From: Clostridiales bacterium
GTDB lineage: Bacteria > Bacillota > Clostridia > Oscillospirales > Oscillospiraceae
NCBI GenBank assembly: GCA_020861055.1
Contig: JAJBTD010000059.1
Span: forward strand, 1-8,976
Direction of reading: 5' to 3'
Length of the DNA stretch: 8,976 nt
The notes under the pieces are model-generated. The model saw only the letters and a list, made by a program, of their open reading frames with translations, searched no databases and had not been told where the DNA came from. The number at the start of each line of letters is the position of its first letter. The first letter of the stretch is position 1. Shown piece by piece: positions 4,621 to 8,976 of the stretch. Both the position numbers and the translations under genes were made by a program.

Positions 4621-6702
4621 ATGATGGAAATACTCTCTCCCGCCGGCTCCTATGAGGCGGTGACCGCCGCCGTCCAGAGCGGGGCGGACGCCGTTTATCT
4701 GGGCAGCAAGGCCTTCAACGCCCGGCGAAGGGCGGCCAATTTCGACGACAACAGCCTCCGGTCTGCGGTAGAATACTGTCATCTCCGTGGGGTGAAGGTA
4801 TACCTCACCCTGAACACCCTGCTCAGCGACCACGAGCTGCCCCAGGCCGCCCGGCTGGTCTCCTTTTGCAGCGAGATCGGGGTGGACGCCCTCATCGTCC
4901 AGGACCTGGGGGCGGTGCGGATGGCCCGTCAGGCAGCCCCCGACCTCCCCATCCACGGCTCCACCCAGATGACCGTCCACAGTCTGGACGGGGTGCTGGC
5001 CTGCGCCGCCCTGGGGATGGAGCGGGTGGTGCTTTCCCGTGAGCTGTCCCGGCAGCAGATCGCCTTTATCTGCCGCCGCTCCCCCATCGAGATCGAAGTG
5101 TTCGTCCACGGGGCGCTGTGTATGTGCTACTCCGGCCAGTGCTTCCTCTCCTCCGTCATCGGGGGCAGGAGCGGCAACCGGGGGATGTGCGCCCAGCCCT
5201 GCCGGATGATGTACGGCTGGGGGGGAGGCGCAGACAGCTACCCCCTGAGCCTGAAGGATATGTCCCTGGTCCGCCACCTCCGGGAGCTGGAGGAGATGGG
5301 GGTGGCCAGCGCCAAAATCGAGGGCCGGATGAAGCGTCCGGAATATGTGGCCATCGTCACCCGGGTCTATGCAGACGCTCTCCGGGAAGGCCGTCAGCCC
5401 ACCCAAAAAGAGCTGAATGACCTGAGCGCCGCCTTCAACCGCCAGGGCTTTACCGACGGCTATTACATGGGCAAAACCGGGCCGGAGATGTTCGGCGTCC
5501 GGGAAAAGGAGCAGATACCGGAGCGGCTCTTCGCCCAGACCCGGCAGGAATACCGCCGGGAGCATCCGCGGGTCCCCGTCCGTTTCTCCCTGGAGATGAA
5601 GTCGGGCCGTCCCCTCCGATTGCAGGTGGAGGATGACCGGGGAGAGCAGGTCTGCGCCGAGGGCCCCGTCCCCCAGCAGGCCGTTCACCACGCCGTCACC
5701 GAGGAGGAGCTTTGCCGTCAGCTGGAGCGCACCGGAGGCACGCCCTATCTTGCCGACGAGATCGAGACGGCGATCGACCCCGGTCTGGCCGTCTCCCTCT
5801 CCGCTGTCAACGGTCTGCGCCGGCGTGTGCTGGACGATCTGAACGTCCGGCGCATCCGTCCTCCGGAGCGCAGGTCAGGGCAGTTCGTCCCTGCCCCCCG
5901 ACAGAAGGGCCGGGAGGAGCCGCCTGTCTTTACCGTCTCCCTGCGCAGGGGAGAGCAGCTGACCCGGTCGCTGCTGGAGCAGGGGCCTCAGGTCGTCTAC
6001 CTGCCCCCGGAGGAAATTCTCAGCAGCCGTGCCATGGTGGAGGCTGCCCTGGAGCGCTCTGTGGAGGTCTGCGCCGCCCTGCCCCGGATCTGCTGGGACA
6101 GCGAGCGGGGCAAGCTGACCGAACAGCTGGAGCAGGTGCGGGAGATGGGCGTTTCCACCGCTCTGGTGGGAGAGCTGGGGGCGCTGACCCTGGCGCTGAA
6201 TCTGGACTTCGCTCCACGGGGCGACTTCGGCCTGGGCGTCTACAATGGGGAGACGCTGGAGCAGCTCAAGGAGATGGGGCTCATCTCCGCCACCCTGTCC
6301 TTTGAGCAGCGGCTCGCCCAGGTGCGGGACGTGAGCAAGCCCATCGACACGGAGCTGATCGTCTACGGACGTCTCCCCCTGATGATCACCCAGAACTGCA
6401 TTATCAAAAACCGGACGGGCCGGTGCGCCTGTCAGCGGTCGAATACCCTCACCGACCGCACCGGGGCCCAGTTCCCGGTGCTCCCCGCCTGGGGCTGTCG
6501 GAACGAGATACTCAACTCCAAAAAGCTCTTCCTGGCGGACAAGCCGGAGCGCTGGCAGAGCCTGGGTCTGTGGGCCGCCCGGCTGAGCTTTACCACCGAA
6601 AATCCCAGGGAGTGCGTCCGCGTCCTGGAGCGCTATCAGGGTCACGGGGGCTTCGACCCCTCTGACATCACCAGAGGGCTGTACTTCCGGGGGGTAGAAT
6701 GA
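4621..6702 (+). CDS. U32 family protein with DUF3656, probable RNA hydroxylase (RlhA/TrhP-like)
   Basis: The 693-residue protein begins MMEILSPAGSYEAV with a TIM-barrel-like U32 domain. The family signature lies at 159-177 (EVFVHGALCMCYSGQCFLS). Its cysteines 167 and 174, with 190 and 194 in NRGMCAQPC, are candidate iron-sulfur ligands. A DUF3656-like part follows, recognisable around 361-407 by TGGTPYLADEIE and LSAVNGLRRRVLDDL. A C-terminal module has four further cysteines (593, 602, 604, 626) and ends TRGLYFRGVE. U32 proteins were named as collagenase-like peptidases. E. coli RlhA and TrhP instead hydroxylate 23S rRNA C2501 or tRNA wobble uridine using prephenate and Fe-S chemistry. The length and DUF3656 resemble RlhA most, but whether rRNA or tRNA is the target cannot be decided here. 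GAGGGG (4608-4613) supports ATG 4621; ATG 4624 is an equal alternative. It is cotranscribed with zapA and dut. Confidence 0.88.
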   Translation: MMEILSPAGSYEAVTAAVQSGADAVYLGSKAFNARRRAANFDDNSLRSAVEYCHLRGVKVYLTLNTLLSDHELPQAARLVSFCSEIGVDALIVQDLGAVRMARQAAPDLPIHGSTQMTVHSLDGVLACAALGMERVVLSRELSRQQIAFICRRSPIEIEVFVHGALCMCYSGQCFLSSVIGGRSGNRGMCAQPCRMMYGWGGGADSYPLSLKDMSLVRHLRELEEMGVASAKIEGRMKRPEYVAIVTRVYADALREGRQPTQKELNDLSAAFNRQGFTDGYYMGKTGPEMFGVREKEQIPERLFAQTRQEYRREHPRVPVRFSLEMKSGRPLRLQVEDDRGEQVCAEGPVPQQAVHHAVTEEELCRQLERTGGTPYLADEIETAIDPGLAVSLSAVNGLRRRVLDDLNVRRIRPPERRSGQFVPAPRQKGREEPPVFTVSLRRGEQLTRSLLEQGPQVVYLPPEEILSSRAMVEAALERSVEVCAALPRICWDSERGKLTEQLEQVREMGVSTALVGELGALTLALNLDFAPRGDFGLGVYNGETLEQLKEMGLISATLSFEQRLAQVRDVSKPIDTELIVYGRLPLMITQNCIIKNRTGRCACQRSNTLTDRTGAQFPVLPAWGCRNEILNSKKLFLADKPERWQSLGLWAARLSFTTENPRECVRVLERYQGHGGFDPSDITRGLYFRGVE

Positions 6703-6740
6703 CCCGTCCGGACAGAGAACACAGAAAGAGGAACCACGCC

Positions 6741-7190
6741 ATGAAGCTGAACTGGAAAGCCGTCTCCCCCAAAATCGGCCGGGAGATCCCCGCCCCCTAC
6801 TACGCCAGCGCTGGAGCCGCCGCCATGGACCTCCACGCCTGCCTGGAGGGGCCGGTGACCATTCCCCAGGGGGGGAGAGCGCTCATCCCCACCGGCATCG
6901 CCATCGCCCTGCCCTCCCCGGACTATGTGGCCCTGATCTTTGCACGCTCCGGGCTGGCCGTCCGACACGGCATCATCCCCGGCAACTGCGTGGGAGTCAT
7001 CGACAGCGACTACCGGGGAGAGATCAAGGTGGGTCTTTACAATTCCGGCGCCGCCGACTTTACGGTGCAGCCGGGCGACCGCATCGCCCAGATGGCCGTC
7101 GTCCCGGTCGTCCAGGCGGAGCTGGTGCAGACGGATACCCTGGACGAGACGGAGCGGGGCGGCGGCGGCTTCGGCTCCACCGGGCGGTAG
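6741..7190 (+). CDS. dut: dUTP diphosphatase (dUTPase)
   Basis: This trimeric cytoplasmic enzyme hydrolyses dUTP to dUMP and pyrophosphate, keeping uracil out of DNA and feeding dTMP synthesis. All five motifs of the 149-residue protein are present: AGAAAMDLHA (24-33), ARSGLAVRHG (68-77), GVIDSDYRGEIKVGLYN (85-101, with the catalytic aspartate, probably Asp88), GDRIAQM (112-118), and the C-terminal glycine-rich arm ERGGGGFGSTGR (138-149). Motif 2 begins with Ala where Pro is common, a small change. The ATG at 6741 has AAAGAGGA 8 bases upstream and gives the standard length. An in-frame ATG at 6699, overlapping the U32 stop and preceded by a G run, would add 14 non-conserved residues and is less likely. 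The gene lies 38 bases after the U32 gene and 43 before maf. Confidence 0.96.
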   Translation: MKLNWKAVSPKIGREIPAPYYASAGAAAMDLHACLEGPVTIPQGGRALIPTGIAIALPSPDYVALIFARSGLAVRHGIIPGNCVGVIDSDYRGEIKVGLYNSGAADFTVQPGDRIAQMAVVPVVQAELVQTDTLDETERGGGGFGSTGR

Positions 7191-7202
7191 ATCGTCGCCC
7201 GG
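7180..7202 (+). other. Small hairpin spanning the dut stop codon
   Basis: CCGGGCG (7180-7186) pairs perfectly with CGCCCGG (7196-7202) around a 9-base loop containing the TAG stop. No T run follows, so it is not an intrinsic terminator. It could influence mRNA stability or reinitiation at maf. In such GC-rich sequence a 7-bp stem can also occur by chance. Confidence 0.3.
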
Positions 7203-7233
7203 CGATACGAAACAGAACAAGGAGAAGAATACC

Positions 7234-7809
7234 ATGTCGATTATTTTAGCCTCTCAATCACCCCGGCGGCGGGCGCTGCTGGAGCAGATGGGCATCACTG
7301 ATTTCACCGTCCTCCCCGCCAGGGGGCAGGAGGATATGTCCGCCGAGCTGACGCCGGAGCATCTGGTGGAGACCCTGGCTCTGACCAAGGGCCGGGAGGT
7401 CGCCGCCCGGACGGCGGCGGGAAACCTGGTCATCGCCGCCGATACGGTGGTGGCCCTTCACGGGGAGATTTTGGGAAAGCCCCAGGATGAGGCGGACGCC
7501 TATCGGATGCTCCAGCTCCTCTCCGGGGAGACCCACGCCGTCCATACCGGCGTCGCCGTCCTCCGGGACGGGCAGACCCTGTGCGAGCATGAGACGACCC
7601 TGGTCCGGTTCCGTCCCCTCTCCGAGCGGGAGATCCGGGCCTACATCGCCACCGGGGAGCCGATGGACAAAGCCGGGGCCTACGGCATCCAGGGCCGGGG
7701 AGCCGTGCTGATCGAGGGCATTCAGGGAGATTACTGCAACGTGGTGGGCCTGCCGGTCTGCCGCCTGAGTCGGATGCTGGAGACCTTCGGCGTCCGGACG
7801 CTGGGATAA
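7234..7809 (+). CDS. maf: Maf family nucleoside triphosphate pyrophosphatase (probable dTTP/UTP pyrophosphatase)
   Basis: The 191-residue protein has the full Maf/HAM1-fold pattern: SQSPRRRALL (7-16), Lys52 in ALTKGREVA, VIAADTVV with catalytic Asp70, ILGKPQDEADAYRML (79-93), VHTGVAV (103-109), GEPMDKAGAYGIQG (141-154), and GDYCNVVGLP (165-174). The DKAGAYGIQG form fits the YhdE branch, which hydrolyses dTTP, UTP and some modified pyrimidine nucleotides, rather than the YceF branch acting on m7GTP. In Bacillus subtilis, Maf overproduction blocks septation, and the gene is classically found beside mre and min genes. ATG 7234 has AAGGAG 9 bases upstream. Lying between dut and mreC, it pairs pool cleaning with shape genes. 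Confidence 0.94.
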   Translation: MSIILASQSPRRRALLEQMGITDFTVLPARGQEDMSAELTPEHLVETLALTKGREVAARTAAGNLVIAADTVVALHGEILGKPQDEADAYRMLQLLSGETHAVHTGVAVLRDGQTLCEHETTLVRFRPLSEREIRAYIATGEPMDKAGAYGIQGRGAVLIEGIQGDYCNVVGLPVCRLSRMLETFGVRTLG

Positions 7810-7834
7810 GCTGCCGGAACGGGGACGGGTCGCC

Positions 7835-8671
7835 ATGAAGAAATTCCTGCAAAAAAACGGCTTCGCCGTGCTCATTGTCGCCCTGCTGCTGACGGCGGCG
7901 GTGTCCATTCTCACCGCCCTGATGCCGGTAGACCCGCTCACCAATCTGGCAGGCATCCTCGCCACCCCCTTCCGGGCGGCGGCCACGGCGGTGACCTCCT
8001 GGGCGGAGGACGTGTGGGAATACGCCACCGAATATGAGGCGCTGAAGGAGGAAAACGAGGCCCTCAAGCTCCAGGTGGCCCAGCTGGAGGAGGAGAACCG
8101 GGAGGCTACGGAGGCTCTGGAGGAGAACGAACGCCTCCGGACGCTGCTGGAGCTGCGGGAAAAGCGCTCCGATTTCGTCTTTGAGTCCGCCACTGTCACC
8201 GGGCGCAGCGTCACCAGCTGGTCCGCCACCCTGACCATCAGCAAGGGCACCGCCCAGGGGATAGAGGAGGGCGACTGCGTCATCACCGAGGCCGGCTACC
8301 TGGTGGGTGTCATTGGAGAGGCGGGAACAAACTGGTCCACCGTGGTCACGATCATCGACCCGGATATCTCCATGGGCGCCCTGGTCTTTTCCACCGGGGA
8401 GGACGGACTGCTGGAGGGCGACCTGACCCTGATGCTGGAGGGGGCCTGCCGCCTGTCCTATCTGGGCACCGATTCGGAGGTGACCGTCGGAGACGAGGTA
8501 CTGACCTCCGGACTGGGAGGCGTCTACCCCTCCGGGCTGATGATCGGCACGGTGGAGCGGGTGGAACTGTCCTCCTCCGGCGTGGAGCTGTACGCCATCC
8601 TCCAGCCCGCCGCCGACCTGGAATCGCTGGAAGAGGTCTTTGTCATCAAGGAGTTTGACATCGTAGAGTGA
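7835..8671 (+). CDS. mreC: Rod shape-determining protein MreC
   Basis: MreC is a bitopic membrane protein that organises the elongasome outside the membrane, linking MreB/MreD to the PBP2/RodA wall synthases. The 278-residue sequence shows a short basic N-terminus (MKKFLQKNG), one transmembrane helix at about 10-30 and a Glu-rich coiled coil at about 62-109. Two beta domains follow, with ISKGTAQGIEEGDCVIT and GYLVGVI (135-160) and VLTSGLGGVYPSGLMIGTVE (222-241), which are family hallmarks. Length is normal. The ribosome binding site is G-rich but imperfect (GGGGACGGG, 7821-7829). The gene lies 25 bases after maf and 5 before mreD. No mreB lies between maf and mreC, unlike in Bacillus. Confidence 0.95.
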   Translation: MKKFLQKNGFAVLIVALLLTAAVSILTALMPVDPLTNLAGILATPFRAAATAVTSWAEDVWEYATEYEALKEENEALKLQVAQLEEENREATEALEENERLRTLLELREKRSDFVFESATVTGRSVTSWSATLTISKGTAQGIEEGDCVITEAGYLVGVIGEAGTNWSTVVTIIDPDISMGALVFSTGEDGLLEGDLTLMLEGACRLSYLGTDSEVTVGDEVLTSGLGGVYPSGLMIGTVERVELSSSGVELYAILQPAADLESLEEVFVIKEFDIVE

Positions 8672-8676
8672 AGGGC

Positions 8677-8976
8677 ATGAAGAGGAACCGAACGCAAAAC
8701 CGAATGAAGCGCACCCCCGTCCGCCGGGAGGAGGCGTCCGGCTGGCCCGTCCGCATCGGGGTGTTGCTCCTGTGCTTTTTTCTGGAGCGGTGCGTGCTCA
8801 ACCGGTTTCCCCTCTGGGGCGGCGCCCCGCTGCTGATGCCCCTGGCGGTGGCGGCCATTGGCTTTCTGGAGGGCTCCGGTCCTGGGGCGGTCTGCGGCCT
8901 GGGGGCAGGGCTGGCGGGCGCTCTGGCCATCGGCTCCGACGGGACCGCCCTCATCTGGTTTGAGACTGCCGTGGGT
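8677..8976 (+). CDS. mreD: Rod shape-determining protein MreD, N-terminal part (cut by window end)
   Basis: An open frame of 100 codons runs off the end of the window. The N-terminus is strongly basic (MKRNRTQNRMKRTPVRR). Hydrophobic stretches follow at about 24-41, 50-64 and 68-87, with WGGAPLLMPLAVAAIGFLEGSGPGAVCGLGAGLAGAL resembling the MreD pattern of G-x-P-hydrophobic, then G-x-x-x-G-x-x-x-G-L. MreD is a multipass membrane protein of the elongation machinery, and its position 5 bases after mreC supports the call. The start is uncertain. ATG 8677 has GAAGGG too close upstream and may rely on coupling to mreC translation. ATG 8704 (MKRTPVRR) has AGAGGA 17 bases upstream, too far to be normal. 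Confidence 0.82.
   Translation, partial: MKRNRTQNRMKRTPVRREEASGWPVRIGVLLLCFFLERCVLNRFPLWGGAPLLMPLAVAAIGFLEGSGPGAVCGLGAGLAGALAIGSDGTALIWFETAVG

Noticed and set aside
4393..5691. 432-codon minus-strand frame opposite zapA and the U32 gene
   Set aside because: It spans two unrelated plus-strand genes and the gap between them, has no recognisable domain, and has the composition of a GC-rich shadow frame.
6699..6740. Alternative dut start at the ATGA overlap with the U32 stop
   Set aside because: A G run upstream could act as a ribosome binding site, but the added residues MTRPDREHRKRNHA are not dUTPase-like. ATG 6741 gives the normal family length with a better site.
1..8976. CRISPR arrays, insertion sequences, prophage modules, tRNA/rRNA genes
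   Set aside because: I saw no regularly spaced repeats, transposase or integrase sequence, or cloverleaf-like segment. Every long stretch is accounted for by housekeeping genes.

Overview
This window is ordinary chromosomal DNA from a GC-rich Gram-positive anaerobe of the class Clostridia. The best guess is an Oscillospiraceae / Flavonifractor-like gut bacterium. That guess rests on protein style (a clostridial ThlA-type thiolase, a clostridial HD hydrolase, and the zapA, U32, dut, maf, mreC, mreD set) and on strongly C/G-ending codons. No species can be named from the sequence alone. There is no mobile element, CRISPR array, tRNA or rRNA, and no gap between genes longer than about 235 bases.

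Layout. (1) Bases 1-332 hold the 3' end of a methionyl-tRNA synthetase gene (metG), closed by a clear intrinsic terminator. (2) A monocistronic thiolase gene (thlA, 565-1821) follows, with a near-consensus SigA promoter. An 18-bp sequence closely resembling the binding site of the NADH-sensing repressor Rex lies over the expected transcription start. A perfect 19-bp inverted repeat separates thlA from the convergent genes. (3) On the minus strand a two-gene operon runs from an HD-domain hydrolase (4042 to 3458) into comM (3442 to 1928). (4) A divergent promoter region at about 4043-4236 starts both that operon and a plus-strand run: zapA, a large U32-family protein, dut, maf, mreC and the start of mreD, cut by the window end. 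Gaps in this run are 5 to 43 bases, so it is probably one transcription unit.

How the genes work together. thlA makes acetoacetyl-CoA, the entry step to butyrate-type fermentation, and the Rex-like site would tie it to the NADH/NAD+ ratio. The plus-strand run mixes division (ZapA), wall elongation (MreC, MreD), nucleotide-pool cleaning (dUTPase, Maf) and a probable RNA-hydroxylating U32 enzyme, which suggests growth-linked expression. ComM is a DNA branch-migration helicase used in natural transformation; its HD partner has no proven role.

I see no convincing new biological system. The observations most worth checking are the Rex-like operator, an insertion of roughly 24 residues in the thiolase just before its CoA-binding loop, the HD hydrolase/comM pairing, and the absence of mreB from the maf-mreC-mreD cluster.
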